Shown here piece by piece: positions 1-12,030 of a stretch of DNA of 64,000 bases. Location: positions 6,551,967 through 6,615,966 of the forward strand of contig CM060113.1 in assembly GCA_030522415.1 (NCBI GenBank), written 5' to 3'. The notes under the pieces were generated by a model. The model made no database searches. It was not told the DNA's origin and saw only the letters and a list, made by a program, of their open reading frames with translations. The position numbers and the translations under genes are program-made. Position 1 is the first letter of the stretch, and the number at the start of each line of letters is the position of its first letter. Origin of the DNA: Channallabes apus. Lineage: Eukaryota > Chordata > Actinopteri > Siluriformes > Clariidae.

Positions 1-139
1 CTGTGCTACAACGGAAATATACACCAACGAGATCACAAGTGACCGTTTAGTCAGACTGTCATCAGGTTCAAGTCTAAGTGATGCTCCGGCTTTTTTGGAG
101 AAATAACTTTCTGTTTTTTGTGCTCGTCTTGACGGCTCT

Positions 140-1290
140 CTTTAGATTGAGATATTCAAGCAGTATCACACTCGGAGTCATGCTGTTGTAATGAATATTA
201 TGAAGGTCCAACCAGCTGTGCTGATATTCAGCATAACAGCACTACCTCAAGTGTGATATTGCTTTTATACAACAGTTATACAAACACTATTTATTATCAA
301 AAGATTATGATTGGTTAATTAACCAGTTATTTCACACCGGCAAGACATATCCATCCGCCTGCGCAACGAACCGAACGACAGTTAGTGTAATTAACAGGGG
401 TGAAAGTACGGTAGTTTGAAATTCTTACCAGTACTCCAGTACAATATGTTGCCGAAAGGTAAGGAGAATAAACCATGGAGGTGGTGGACAGTCTCGTTAA
501 TGTCGTATGTTTCTTTTTAGTATATCAGCTACATTCTCTCAAATAGTGTTAAATGGAACACGTCCCAGGTCCGGGTTCGATTCTCGTCTTGGGTCTGGAG
601 TTTGCGTGTTCTCCCCGTTCTTGGTGGGTTTCCTTCGGGTACGTCGGTTTCCTCCCACAATCCAAAGACAGGCAGATTAAGCTAATTGGCGTCCCCAAAT
701 TTCCCATAGTGTGTGAGTGTGTTTGTTTATGGGTGTATGTCCTGCGATGGATTGGTACCCAGGGTGTACTCCGACTTGTGCGCAAAGTCTCCTGGGATAG
801 GCTTGAGGCCCCTGTGATCCTGAATACAGAATAAAGCGGTATAGATGAGGAGTGAGTGAGTGGGTAACCTAGTGCACTTGCTCCATACACCAAGTAGTGC
901 TCTTTATTGTGGGTCCGAGAGGGATTTGGGATTCATCCTTGTGTTAGAGATAGTTAGATTTGTAGCTTACGTTAGCCATGAACGGACGGTCCAGAGGCGA
1001 TTCAGAATGACTTAGTAGCGGTTACTAAGGAGACGGCGTGTTGTTTAAGATGATGTAATGTTATCAGATGTGTTCTTGCTGAAAGTGCTTATGTGACTGG
1101 TGTTGAATGGTTTTTGGCAGGCAGCTGCTCTCTCCTCAGTACTGCTGATCATACAGACCTATTTTCATTTATGCTGCGGCAGCACTCATGGAACGACTCT
1201 CGTCCAATCAGATCGCTCGTTTGGAACTAACTCTCGTATAAACTTACTAAGCACACAAAAACAATATACTAAATGAAAGTAAAGGAGTCT
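140..1290 (+). repeat. Dispersed DNA-transposon-like repeat, copy A (interrupted by a SINE)
   Basis: The segment shares blocks in the same order with 23785-24300. These are a small hairpin carrying AGCAGTATCACAC, a block ending AATAAACCATGGAGG, a block with TTACTAAGGAGAC and TTGTTTAAGATGA, and a block with GGCAGGCAGCTGCTCTC and CGTCCAATCAGAT. Within it, 158-172 and 249-264 are near-perfect inverted arms (AAGCAGTATCACACT against AAGTGTGATATTGC), forming a hairpin of about 107 bp. A SINE at 564-862 sits inside. I read this as a diverged non-autonomous DNA transposon family without coding capacity, and I do not recognise the superfamily. Confidence 0.55.
564..862 (+). mobile_element. tRNA-headed SINE (family 1), 5-prime truncated
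   Basis: The copy begins just before the internal B-box (GGGTTCGATTC), so the A-box half of the Pol III promoter is missing. The body carries the family hallmarks GTTCTCCCCGTTCTTGGTGG, TTTCCTCCCACA, GCTAATTGGCGT and TGCGATGGATTGG. The 3-prime end is TGAATACAGAATAAAGCGG followed by a GAGTGAGTGAGTG tail. I see no clear target duplication. It lies inside dispersed repeat copy A. Reading frames across it are artefacts of the repeat. Confidence 0.8.
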
Positions 1291-2297
1291 TCATGCATGT
1301 AGCCTTTAAACTTGAGTCAGTTTCTTGTATCTTGAGGTCAGCAGAGACGCTTCATGACTTCAATCACTACGTTCGAAGTTTGACTTAGAACCCAGACTCT
1401 CATTCAGCTTAACATGATCTAAAGCCTTGCTAGCTACAGTAAATGTGGTTTCCTCACACTGTGAAAGCCAGGCTTTGATGGAGTTGTTAAATAGCTATTT
1501 GCCGTAATGTAACAGTCATCATTCTAATCGGTTTAGTTTGTAATCCGATCCCGGCTCTCCAAATGCGATTCCCTGATGCTACTCGCTTCACAGTCGGAAT
1601 GAAAACTGAGATTTTTTTCTGTAAAACGCCTGAACTTTGCTCGCGGTTACGATACGAATGAGAGTTAGAGCTTTATACGGCAGGAGCCGCCAGTCTCGCA
1701 CCATGTCAAGTGTTTTCCCAGGCTGCCACGCATCACCAGTCCCTTTCGAAAACGCAAGCTAGAGCACTGTGCCTCTGCTGATGGACACCTCCAGTCCTCC
1801 GTGTGTGTGTCTCCAAGCTCGATGCCGTGAAGTGATGGAGTGCGTGCGATCCTCCGCGTCTCTCTGAATGGCGGATGGAGAAGCAAATTGACCTTTAGGA
1901 GAGGGATTTAGATTTGCTTGCAGGATTGGGTCGTTCGTCAGGACGTTCACCGGCTGTGCACATGAGACATGAGACTTCCAGGCTGGTAAGCTCTCCGGCT
2001 AGAAAACGTGTGTGTGTGTGTGTGTGTTGTTCGACAGAAGTGAGTGATGATGAGTTTATAGAGTCAGGAGGAGCCGCTTCCCTAAAGAGCGCTAGTGGAA
2101 CGAGTGCATTAGTGGAGCAGAAAAGGGAGCTTTTACTCTCAAAACTGTTCTCTTACTCGGTGCAGTCCCGGTTTGATTCGAACGGCACTTAAATATCAAA
2201 AAATGTATGAAAGGCTCACTCATACAAGAACACACAAACATGCAACCATATTAATAGACATGCACTGTACAAACAGTATAACAAACACTGTATAGGT

Positions 2298-2298
<1 letters not shown>
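1291..2298. other. No gene seen; unique-looking DNA
   Basis: I find no coding exon, RNA gene or recognisable transposon. A short (TG)n lies near 2009-2027. The open frames here are short and lack coding character or splice context. Confidence 0.4.
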
Positions 2299-2348
<50 letters not shown>

Positions 2349-2471
2349 AAGTTCCATATACGCCTCCACAAATATATCTACAACACACACAAGTACATCA
2401 ACACACACAGAGACATACAGTACACAGTACATAAACACAAACACAAATACTGTATAACAAACACTGTACTG

Positions 2472-2510
<39 letters not shown>

Positions 2511-2522
2511 GCACACACACAC
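2299..2522. repeat. (CA)n microsatellites, two blocks
   Basis: A pure CA run covers about 2299-2344. A second, with CGCACGCA interruptions, covers about 2476-2522. Three TACWGTA sites lie between or next to them (2416, 2448, 2467). A further short CA run lies at 2771-2792. The long minus-strand frame through the blocks is Val/Cys repeat translation, not a gene. Confidence 0.95.
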
Positions 2523-3000
2523 AGTGTTATGATACTTGGTGTGTTATTGTATTACATAAACACGTCCCAGAGGCCCGGGCTTCTTCCTGTTGTCCTCCTG
2601 GTTTTCTCAGCTCTCAGTCTGACTGAGTTTCACTCTCACTCTCACTCTCACTCTCACGCAGTCTTTACTCAGTGATTAACTCTGATCTCACATGAGCAGA
2701 ATGCAGCACAGACCGCAGATTGCTGAACTGTGACCCAGCGTCCCAGGTTCATCCCAGGTGTTTTCACACATACACACACACACACACACACAGGACAATC
2801 CAGGTCACTTACAGTGAGGACACTTCTGAGAAACAAACCATATTAGTTAAATGCGGATTTTCCGTCAATCTTAATGTCTGCATTTTTTCCAGGGTTAAAA
2901 CAAACTGAAGCTCCTGTCCTTCAGGGTACTTCGTCCACTAAAGGGGTACAATAACCAAAAGACATTATATAGTATAATATTTCAAAACATGAACTCATTC

Positions 3001-3640
3001 TAATGATTTTAACCCCAGCCCCTGACTCTTTACTCTTTACTCTTAACTTTTTACCCTTTATCCTAACCTCGACCCCTAACCTGAACCCCAAATCCCTAAC
3101 ACTTTGATCTAACATCTAAGCCTTTACCCTGAAATTAACTTCAGGGTTAATAAAGTACTATCTATTTATCTGTCTGTCTGTCCGTCCGTCCTCAACCCCT
3201 AGCCCCTTACTAGTTTGTGAACCATATCCTAAACCCAACCTTTTACCCTAAGCCGAACCCTTTACTGTAATTTCTATCCTTTTACCCCAAACCCTAGCCC
3301 TTTGTACCTAACCCTAAGCACAATCGCTAATCCTCTACCCTTAACCCAACTCCTAAACCCTAACCACACCCCCTAACCCTTTACTTTAAACCATAATCCC
3401 TATGTTTTTCCTTAACCCTTTATCCTACCCGCAACCTCTAACCCTTTACCATGAACCCAATTCCTAAGCCCTTACATTAAACCCTAACCCCAATTCTTTA
3501 CCCTAAACCCAACTCCTAAATGCTAACTCCATTTACTTTAAACCCTAACCCCAATCCTTTACCCTAACCCCAATCCTTTACCCTAACCCCAATCCTTTAC
3601 CCTAACCCCAATCCTTTACCCTAACCCCTATCAATAATAT
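3001..3640 (-). repeat. Degenerate telomere-like CCCTAA tract with a 19-bp tandem unit
   Basis: The plus strand is dominated by variants of ACCCTAACCCC, TTTACCCTAA and AACCCCAATCC. Between about 3543 and 3629 it resolves into about four near-perfect 19-bp units (CCCTAACCCCAATCCTTTA). The G-rich TTAGGG-like strand is the minus strand. It could be a degenerate interstitial telomeric sequence or a minisatellite that merely resembles one. Confidence 0.75.
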
Positions 3641-4438
3641 ATAATCAATAATAAAATAGTTATTTATTAAGTAAGGTACTAACTTATTATATGTTTTTTT
3701 TAAATAAGTGTATTTTGTATTTAATATACTGTATATTTTAAACTACAGCTAATAAAATGTTTAAAAAAAAAAAGACAATGATGATAAAGGCAAGTTACAG
3801 CCTGAAGTTGCAAGAGTTTTTTTTTTTTTTTTTTTAATAATTATTATAATTATTAAGCAGGAAACAAAACAGGAGAAAATTAAATTAAATAGATTAAATA
3901 CATACTGTATAAACCAATTGTACTTAAAAAAATTCAGTTCTTTTCTTTTGGCCCCAGCTGCTCTTGTGCCAGTAGGATGGTGAGTTTAAGTTTAAGTCAG
4001 GAAGAGTGACGTCAGTGCTCAGATCTTTGTTCTCGATTGCTTTCGCAACGTCGTTTCAACTATATTACAACCTCCATCCAGCGGCAGGATTCCTGCTGGG
4101 ACGTTTGGCCGGACTTGTTTTCGATTTCACCGGATGTCTACTGCGGTTAAAATTCACTTCTTAAACACACAGCAGTTTCTAAAGGAGGCTGGACAGATGT
4201 GGTGTCATTTCTGCGATTTCATCTGCTTCGAAACTTCTGTGAGACAGCCATGGAGCAGACTTTCTTTTTTTTTTTCTTTTTCTTTTCTTCTGTCTTCCTC
4301 ATCTTTCTCCTACATTTCTGTCATTAGTTACTGAAGCAAGAAAAAAAAAAGTCTAGAAGTTTGTCTTTCAATTAAAAGTGTACTGCAGGTGGACTTTATG
4401 CCTTGTCTATGAGCTGATCTGTGTGTACAGGTGAAGGG

Positions 4439-4440
<2 letters not shown>
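3641..4440. other. AT-rich spacer with one half of a local duplication
   Basis: The stretch holds long A and T runs and no gene. Bases 3948-4032 are repeated, diverged, at 4686-4770: both contain TTTTGGCCCCAG, AGTAGGATGGTGAG, AAGTTTAAGTCAG, AAGAGTGA(C/T)GTCAG and AGATCT. The copies are about 740 bp apart in direct orientation. Confidence 0.6.
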
Positions 4441-4475
<35 letters not shown>

Positions 4476-4629
4476 CTGCATCTCTTTTTTTTTCTCCGCG
4501 CCTGCCTCTCGCCATCAGGTTTAGTCACCCGGAGTGTAGAGACTCATTCAAAGAATAAAGCTCCAAGTCAGTAAGAATTTCCTCATAGACTGTAGAGTTC
4601 AGCCAGATGTATGCTGATGTCACATTTTC

Positions 4630-4666
<37 letters not shown>

Positions 4667-5014
4667 ATCACAGTTAGAAAGAATTTTTTTTTGGCCCCAG
4701 ATGCGAGACAGTAGGATGGTGAGGAAGTTTAAGTCAGCAAGAGTGATGTCAGCGCTGAGATCTGTGTTTCCTATGGAACAAAAAAATTATATTTTTATTT
4801 AACTTTAAAATTGTCTGACATCTGTGGACGACAAATTGAGATTTGATTGAAGAGGAAGAAAACGATTGAATGAATAACTGAAAACCTGATTTGTATGAAA
4901 AGTGTGTGTGTGTGTGTGTGTAGGAGAGAGAGATGTGTGAGACAGAAAGAGTGAAAAATTGAGGTCAAATTTCACACACACACACTTCTCCAAACACACA
5001 GCGCAGTACCTGTC

Positions 5015-5047
<33 letters not shown>

Positions 5048-5110
5048 CTCTGTCTGTCTCTCTCTCTCTCTGTCTGTCTCTCTCTCTGTCTGTCTCTCTC
5101 TCTCTCTGTC

Positions 5111-5143
<33 letters not shown>

Positions 5144-5225
5144 CTCTCTCTCTCTGTCTGTCTCACATTTCCAACCTCTGTTTATGTCTGATGCACCTGA
5201 TGCTGAAATGTCTCTCCTCGCAGTC

Positions 5226-5258
<33 letters not shown>
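4441..5258. repeat. Cluster of CT, TG and CTGT microsatellites
   Basis: A (TC)n run covers 4441-4472 and (TG)n runs cover about 4633-4662, 4902-4922 and 5229-5258. A compound CTGT/CT array covers about 5011-5164, in which TGTCTGTC blocks alternate with CTCTCTCTC blocks in a partly regular higher-order pattern. The array is open in opposite frames (Leu-Ser-Val-Ser or Arg-Gln-Arg-Glu repeats), which is low-complexity translation. Confidence 0.95.
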
Positions 5259-5261
<3 letters not shown>

Positions 5262-5984
5262 GCTGACTAAGGGCTCCATTTCTCCTTGTCATTTTCTGGC
5301 TCGAGTAAAGCAACGTTCTCTCTCGCCAGATAATTACTCCTGGCACAGGAATGTGTGCTTTCAATTAAAGCTCCCTCTAAATTAATTTGCGTGCCTTCCT
5401 CGGCGTCGCCTCTCACTGTCGCTTCATCCTGCCAGTTCAAAGGTCAGGAAGGAATCTTAAATCACGCCCACTTCCTCAATGAGGAAATGGGATTTTTACA
5501 ATGAGTCTCAGCACATCCGTTTTTTCACCCCAGACTCTAAAGTTGGAATTAGGCTGACATGGATATTATCCAAATTTTATTCCATTTTTTTAATATAATA
5601 AAGATTAGTTCATCTTTTTTCTCAATGAACTTGCGCATATTCATACAGAAATGCAGTTCCTGTGTCTTGTGCTGTCACGATGATTCTCTAATCCGGAGTC
5701 TAGATATTTAATTTGTATAAGAATATAAATAATAATTAAATATATTTGTTAATTAAAATACGCAGTTTTGTGTCAGCAGGACACCCATTGTGTCGAGGTA
5801 GTGTAAAGTGTACAGTAAACAGAGCTTAAGTGTGTTTGATTTAGCTGCGTATGATGTCTGAGTTCCTCTGCATACACTTTATAGCTTTATTCTGCAGCAT
5901 CAGGGGCACGATAAGTGAAACTAATGGCCTGGATACATGATCGTTTTTAGATTTATTTACTTGTAAATCAGTTTCAGACACCTA
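5259..5984. other. No gene seen; unique DNA
   Basis: Mixed unique sequence between the microsatellite cluster and the 36-bp minisatellite, with no coding pattern or recognisable repeat. One TACAGTA lies at 5811. Confidence 0.4.
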
Positions 5985-7150
5985 CTCCACAAAGGCCACA
6001 CCTCCTCCACTGAGACTGACAGGCACAAAGGCCACACCTTGTTCACTGAGACTGACAGGCAAATAGGCCACACCTCCTTTACCAAGACTGATGGGCACAA
6101 AGGCCACACCTCCTTTACCGAGACTGATGGGCACAAAGGCCACACTTCCTTCACCGAGACTGACGGGCACAAAGGCCACACCTCCTTTACAGAGACTGAC
6201 GGGCACAAAGGCCACACCTCCTTTACAGACACTGACAGGCACAAAGGCCACACCTCCTTTACCGAGACTGACGGGCACAAAGGCCACACCTCCTTTACCG
6301 AGACTGACGGGCACAAAGGCCACACCTCCTTTACCGAGACTGACGGGCACAAAGGCCACACCTCCTTTACCGAGACTGACGGGCACAAAGGCCACACCTC
6401 CTTTACCGAGACTGACGGGCACAAAGGCCACACCTCCTTTACCGAGACTGACGGGCACAAAGGCCACACCTCCTTTACCGTGACTGACGGGCACAAAGGC
6501 CACACCTCCTTTACCGAGACTGACAGGCACAAAGGCCACACCTCCTTTACCGAGACTGATGGGCACAAAGGCCACACCTCCTTTACTATGTGACAGGAAT
6601 AGAGGCCACACCTACTTCACATAGGCTGATGGCCACAAAGGCCACACCTCCTTTACTTAGTGACTAGTATAGAGACCACACCTCCTTCACTGTAACTGGG
6701 GGGCATAAAGGCCACACCTTCACTGAGATTGTCAGGAGCAAAGGCCACACCTCTTTAAGGAGTGACTGGAATAGAGGCAACAGCTTGTTCAATAAGACTG
6801 ATAGGCATAAAGGCCACACCTCCTTCACTGAGGCTGTCAGGCATAAAAGCCACACCTCCTTTACTTTCTAACTGTATCTTCAAAGCACTTTTTGTAAGTT
6901 GCCCTGGATAAGAATGTAATGTAACCGGAAAAACAAAACACACATTCTTCAATGAGGCTGTCAGGTACAAAGGCCACACCTGCTTCATTTAAAATGACAG
7001 GCACAAAGGCCACGCCTCCTTTACTTAGTAACTGGAATACAAACCACACCTCCTTCACTGAACCTCCATTACTGGGTGACTGGTATAGAAGCTACACCGC
7101 CTTTGGTGAGACTGACAGGCACAAAGGCCACACCTCCTTTACTTGGGACT
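5985..7150. repeat. 36-bp minisatellite, degenerate at its right end
   Basis: About 17 units of 36 bp run from 5985 to about 6600, each with GGCACAAAGGCCACACC, TCCTTTACCGAG and ACTGAC. The central units (6240-6480) are almost identical. From 6600 to 7150 related but more diverged and spaced units continue, interrupted by unique DNA at 6870-6950. Because 36 is a multiple of three and the unit lacks stops in several frames, long frames appear on both strands; these are not genes. A related array lies inverted at 43490-44690. No TACWGTA site occurs in the array. Confidence 0.95.
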
Positions 7151-7869
7151 GGAACGTCCTTCACTTAAAGGTCCTAGTGCAAAGGATTAAATTAAATATT
7201 AAGCTCAAAAACGTTGCTCAGACATTACACCTCACACTAACAGACAAAAGATTTAGGAATAATGTGTTGACACAAGTCTGTTACTTTACGGAGCATACTC
7301 TGTGTTCACACATATATAGAGTAACACATGACAAAGTGTTGTGGTGTATAAGAAGATTACAGTACCTTACCCCATATTCTGATGTTTGTTCTTTTCACCT
7401 GCAAAGTCTGTTCTACACACATCACCACGAAATGGCTCCAAGGAGATAAAAGGGTGTTATGACAAACGATGTCACCTAAACACGTGCGACGTTCTTGACA
7501 AATTACTGTAAGCTCCAAAAATGTGAATTAAACTGCCAACAAAGACGCCATGCACAAAAAAGATACTTAATTCTCCTTAAACCCGTTAGTTACTGTATGT
7601 AATTCATCTTAAGGACTTTATTGAAACAGGCGATCACTACAGAAGCAAATGGACTGTATTATAATCAAAACTTTGATTGTACAGTTTTATAAATAACAGA
7701 ATGAATGCAAACTTTTTAAGATATTACGCTATGAACAAAACACTTGAGTGTGTGATGTTATACTGTAGGAAAATTAGCACTAACGTTAAAACCACTGAGA
7801 GGTGAAGTGAAAAGCATACACAGTATTAGAAAGCCAGCGAACTGTCAGTTCTCAAAGTTGATGTGTTGG
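7151..7869. other. No gene seen; AT-rich DNA
   Basis: No exon or transposon recognised. Four TACWGTA sites fall here (7358, 7504, 7591, 7761). Confidence 0.4.
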
Positions 7870-8700
7870 AAGCTGGAAAAATGAGCAAGCGTAAAAGGAT
7901 CTGATTGACTTTAACAAGACCTGAATTTTGATGGCTGGACGACTGGGTCTGGCAATGTCCAACACAGCAGGTCTTCCCGGTTAGTACCTACCAAAAGGGC
8001 ATCAATGACTCAGTGATGGAATAAGGTGAATGGTGGCTCTTATAGAAAGGTGTCAGTACACATTGTTGTGCGTTGGAGCTTTCTGTGAATGGGACTGCCT
8101 CGCTGCAGACCAATCTGGGCGCCCATCCTGTCCTGGGTCCACTACTGAAAGCACCTACAATGGGCACGTGAGCATCAGACCTGGACCATGGAGCGATAGA
8201 AGAAGGTGACCTGGTCTGATGAACCATGTGGATGGTTGGGTTTGTACAGTATTTGTGTTACTTACCTGGGGGAAAAAAATGGCACATGGATGCACTATGG
8301 GAAGAGAGCAAGTCGGCAGAGACAGTGTGATGTTCTGGGTAGTATTCTGCTGAGAAACCTTGGGTCCACCTTCGTAGACATGTCAGCTACTGTACCTAAA
8401 CATTCCTGCAATCCAGGTTCACTCCTTCATGGGAATTGTATTCCGTAATGGCAGTAGATCCCTGCCACATTGTAAAAATAGTTCTGGAGTGGTTTGAGGA
8501 ACATGACGAAGAGTTCAAGGTGTTGGACTCGGTGAGCAAATTCGTCAGATCTCAATCCGAATGAGCATCTTTGAGCTGTGCTGTAAAGTCTAATTCGTGG
8601 ATGCTCCACCTCAGTCACAGGACTTATCCTGTGTACCTTGGTGCCACCATAACCTCAGAGGTCTTGTAGAGTCCATGAGAATCCATCTCACAGCTTAGTA
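7870..8700 (+). pseudogene. Decayed Tc1-like transposase remnant
   Basis: Fragments in several frames resemble a Tc1 transposase. ATGAGCAAGCG and ATGGCTGGACGACTGGGTC come from the DNA-binding region. GGGCACGTGAGCATCAGAC, TGGACCATGGAGCGATAG and GGTGACCTGGTCTGATGAAC correspond to the residues before and around a W-S-D-E motif holding the first catalytic Asp. TGGTTTGAGGAACATGACGA and AGATCTCAATCCGAATGAGC correspond to the region of the third catalytic acid. The frame is broken many times and no terminal repeats are clear. Another fragment of the family lies at 54284-54450. TACWGTA sites at 8245 and 8388 fall inside. Confidence 0.8.
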
Positions 8701-9844
8701 CTTAAAGGGATCTCTTGCTACCAGGAGCTTCCAGCGAGCTTTAAGAAGTATTTCTGAAGAAGTATAAAGAGAATTTTAGTGATTGAATTGGGATTAGATT
8801 TTGCTTTAAGATGTTTTGATTAAGAAGCATTATGTAGTGTATAATAAATATAGTGCATAGTATAATGTGCCAACTGAACAGATTTTTTAAATTTTAGTTT
8901 TAAAATATTTATCTCTAGAAACACGTTTGTAGTTCATGTGTACAGTTTTTGCCACCGTATCCACCGAGTTCTTTAAAAGTAAAAAGAAAAAAGTGCCTGG
9001 CCATAAAGTCCAACCTGATAAGAGATTTGCTTGGGGTTTATTGGCTAAACAACCAACAGGAGGCCGTGTTAGAAAACTGGGACATGTCCCTGTGTCCGTC
9101 TCTACCTTCTAAGCTTTAATTCCTGTCTTTTACTGTATGTCCAAGCTTGGAAGTGAACACGTTGTTCTGTCCGGCTCCAGAAGGCCCCTGATGTTTTATT
9201 CAGCAGTGCCTATGAACGCAATGGGGACAGCTCAGCCTTGTCCCGTCCCCTCCCTTACTCGCATCCTTGGATCGATATGTCCGTGTCTCAGAGTCCCTCT
9301 TGTCATCTCTCCTGGCTGACACGTCTCTCCACTTGCCCACTGCTTGGTATTCCGGTGCGCGACTGCCTCATGCGCCTCAGCATTTATCCATCAGCCTGGC
9401 TGGAGATGAAGGGATGAGTATAAACAGAAAAAAGACAGACAGTTTGCGAGGTCAGGGCTAAGACTCTTTCTCTGCGCTCTTCTTTCTTACCCGAAAGCTT
9501 GTACGTATTTAGTTTCCTTTGAGCTTTGAGAGTTGAGAGGATTGTGGTGTCCGTAAATCCACTGAGCTCAGTACTAAACACAACTTATGTAACAGTATGC
9601 AACATTAGGACAAATACAGATTAGGACAAATACAGATTTCCCCTACTATGGTAGAAGCTATTTACACCTATCTTAGCAAGTTAGATTTTTTACTTTAAAA
9701 AATGCTAGGTAGCTTGCTAGCAGGGTTAATGTCTTTACAGAATATATACTTTTTAAGAAAACAATACAATTGTAATATACAGTAGGTTATTCTTTTAGTG
9801 AGCCCGATAAGCTAGCATAAACTAACTAATGCTGAAGAGTCAAT
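8701..9844. other. No gene seen
   Basis: Unique-looking DNA with short non-coding frames. One TACTGTA lies at 9131 and one TACAGTA at 9778. A direct repeat of AGGACAAATACAGATT occurs near 9608-9640. Confidence 0.35.
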
Positions 9845-9848
9845 ACAG

Positions 9849-10441
9849 CAGTACCTCGGCATATGATACACAAATTTTCACCTTAAGAAATAAATTTGCC
9901 TCGGTATACGAAGCATTTTCATCATACAAGTAAACAAACTGAGCTGACCTGAACGCCGGCTAAGTTGCGAGTTCGTCCGGGAGCCGTTCAAAACTCGTTT
10001 GCATGAGTGGAAAGCCAAGTGAAGCAAATTTATGTACTTCTTTTTCTTTTTTCTTTTTGCATTTTGTGCAAGTTTTAGTATAGACATAGCACCATTGGTA
10101 CGAAGAATGTTAGCAAGGAGGATGTTAGCAAGAAGTAAAAGATTTGTTTTTAAAGCAGCCGGTTCCAAGAGAATCATAAATGAAAGTTAAATAAGCGTTT
10201 ATGTCTATTTATTTCATATATTTACTTAATTTTTCATGCCTTTTTAAAAATGTTTGGATTGTTTTTATACGCAAAAATATGATTATAATGTATGGAATTA
10301 TTTTTGGCTGGCTGGAACAGATTATCTGCATTTACATTATTTCCTATGAGAAAATGCATTTCACAATATGAAATTTCATACAATAGAACTCACCTACAGA
10401 ACGGATTAAATTCGTACTACAGGTTTCGCTCTACAGTACTA
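9849..10441 (+). mobile_element. pogo/Tigger-type non-autonomous element, copy 1
   Basis: The left end CAGTACCTCGGCATATGATAC and the right part ACGGATTAAATTCGTAC fit the ends of fish pogo-type elements (CAGT...CCTCGG at the start, ATTAA...TTCGTA inside the far end). The interior aligns with 11570-12030, for example CAAGAATGTTAGCAAGA (with changes), TGTTTGGATTGTTTTTATA and TTACATTATTTCCTATGAG. In this copy the start codon present in copy 2 is lost. A transposase body is absent. A TACAGTA at 10432 lies at the right end. Confidence 0.6.
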
Positions 10442-10687
10442 GCTAGCAGTTAAGATAACTAAACTTTCTAAGCTTTCTAACATTGGAAAAAGTTTGTTTT
10501 TAAATAAGTACAGCCAAAAAAATGAATAAAAACATTTTAATGAAAGGAATAGTTGATGAAAGTAATTAACAGAAAATTCTGTATTCTTCATTACAGAAAA
10601 GTTAGCAAAAAGCTAATTTATTCCTCTTATTGACGTCCAACAGCAGCATTATTCATTCTCTTAGCATTTTGAAATCAGGAGCATGTG

Positions 10688-10742
<55 letters not shown>

Positions 10743-10899
10743 TGTGTGTGTGTGTGTGTCTGTGCGCGTGTACGCGCATGATGAGATCCCTCTCATGGGC
10801 GATACGAGGCGGCTGTGACGAGGGTCGGTAATTATCAGTTGTCTAAACAGACAGATGGAATTTGGGAGAGTGACGGACAAAATTCTGATCGCTCTGATC

Positions 10900-10935
<36 letters not shown>

Positions 10936-11560
10936 GGGTGCGCAAATAGCTAAACCGCACAATATGACCTTATCTACCATTCTTAGCATGAGGTGCCACT
11001 TGTTCACCTTCCTGACAAGACACATCTTGCCCTGTGGCCTCCATTCGTCCATTCGTCTCTCCCACTCTTCTCTCTTTCTCTTCCTTTTCATCTCTCTTTC
11101 CCGCAGAAAGACGGGAAGGTCAGTCGGAGGAAGGCGGCCTTCCGAGGCCTCTTACATAACTCAGGCTGACATTTGGATCTTTTAGCACGTTCCTGCACTG
11201 TGATCTCCAGCCATGCTCGAGTGCGACTGCAGCGATGCCCTCGCACTGTGGATCATGTCAAAGGAAGCAATAGCTGCTTCTCTCTCTCTCTCTCTCTCTT
11301 TCTCTCACCCGCTCTCCCACTCTCTTTCTCTTAATCACACACACACACACACCCAAACAAAACAATATATCAAAAGCTGACATGTCTTTACCAATTAATT
11401 ACCAATGTCCTGTCTGCTAGCCTTTCTATGATAATAAATGTAAACATTTTGCCTATGCCTGTGCCAGTATTCCACTTTTTATGTTATTATCATGGTATAT
11501 GAACGTCGTATGTACAGATTATGCAGCCTAGCAGGAAAAAAAGGTAGTAAGTAACTTGTT
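10442..11560. repeat. Spacer with (GT)n, (GA)n, (CT)n and (AC)n microsatellites
   Basis: (GT)n covers about 10689-10759 with GCGC variants, (GA)n about 10903-10932, (CT)n about 11279-11300 and (AC)n about 11338-11353. No gene is seen between them. Confidence 0.9.
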
Positions 11561-11569
11561 CGCCTTATG

Positions 11570-12030
11570 AAGTAAAATTTTGCAAGAAATTTGCTTCAGC
11601 ATACAAAGCATTTTCGGTATACAAACGACAGTGCCAGTTGTGCCTACATCTGGTGGTGCATACGTTTGTGATTTTTAGTTTTTTTAGTATTTTTGCATTT
11701 TGGGCAAGATTTAGTGAAGACATACAGTAGCACCATGAGTTCCAAGAATGTTAGCAAGAAGAAAAAGGAGTTGCTTTTAGTTTGTTTTTAAAGTAGCCGG
11801 TGCCAAGAGGAATACTAGATTAAGGTTTAATGTCAAGGTTTAATTTCATATTTTACTTCATTTACAGTATTTTTGTTAAATGTTTGGATTGTTTTTATAT
11901 GCAAAAATATAATTATAGTGTTGGAAATTGGTAATATTGGTAATATTCTTGGGTGGCCTGAACGGGTTATCTGTATTTACATTACTTCCTATAAGAAAAT
12001 ACATTTCACAATACAATATCTCGACTTAAA
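11570..12030 (+). mobile_element. pogo/Tigger-type non-autonomous element, copy 2, with a residual transposase start
   Basis: The copy aligns with copy 1. It keeps CACCATGAGTTCCAAGAATG and then codons for Val-Ser-Lys-Lys-Lys-Lys, which looks like the first dozen codons of a pogo/Tigger transposase with a good start context; the frame then stops. Just upstream it carries ACATACAGTAGCACC where copy 1 has ACATAGCACC, an exact 5-bp insertion after TA. I infer a deletion derivative of an autonomous element. Confidence 0.6.

Noticed and set aside
2220..2522. 100-codon Val/Cys-rich minus frame
   Set aside because: Translation of CA microsatellites.
5985..6600. Possible CRISPR-like array because of regular repeats
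   Set aside because: Units are contiguous with no variable spacers, and the DNA is eukaryotic.
5957..6611. Long open frames on both strands (up to 209 codons)
   Set aside because: They are translations of the 36-bp tandem repeat; unit length is a multiple of three and lacks stops in several frames, and opposite strands are open at once.
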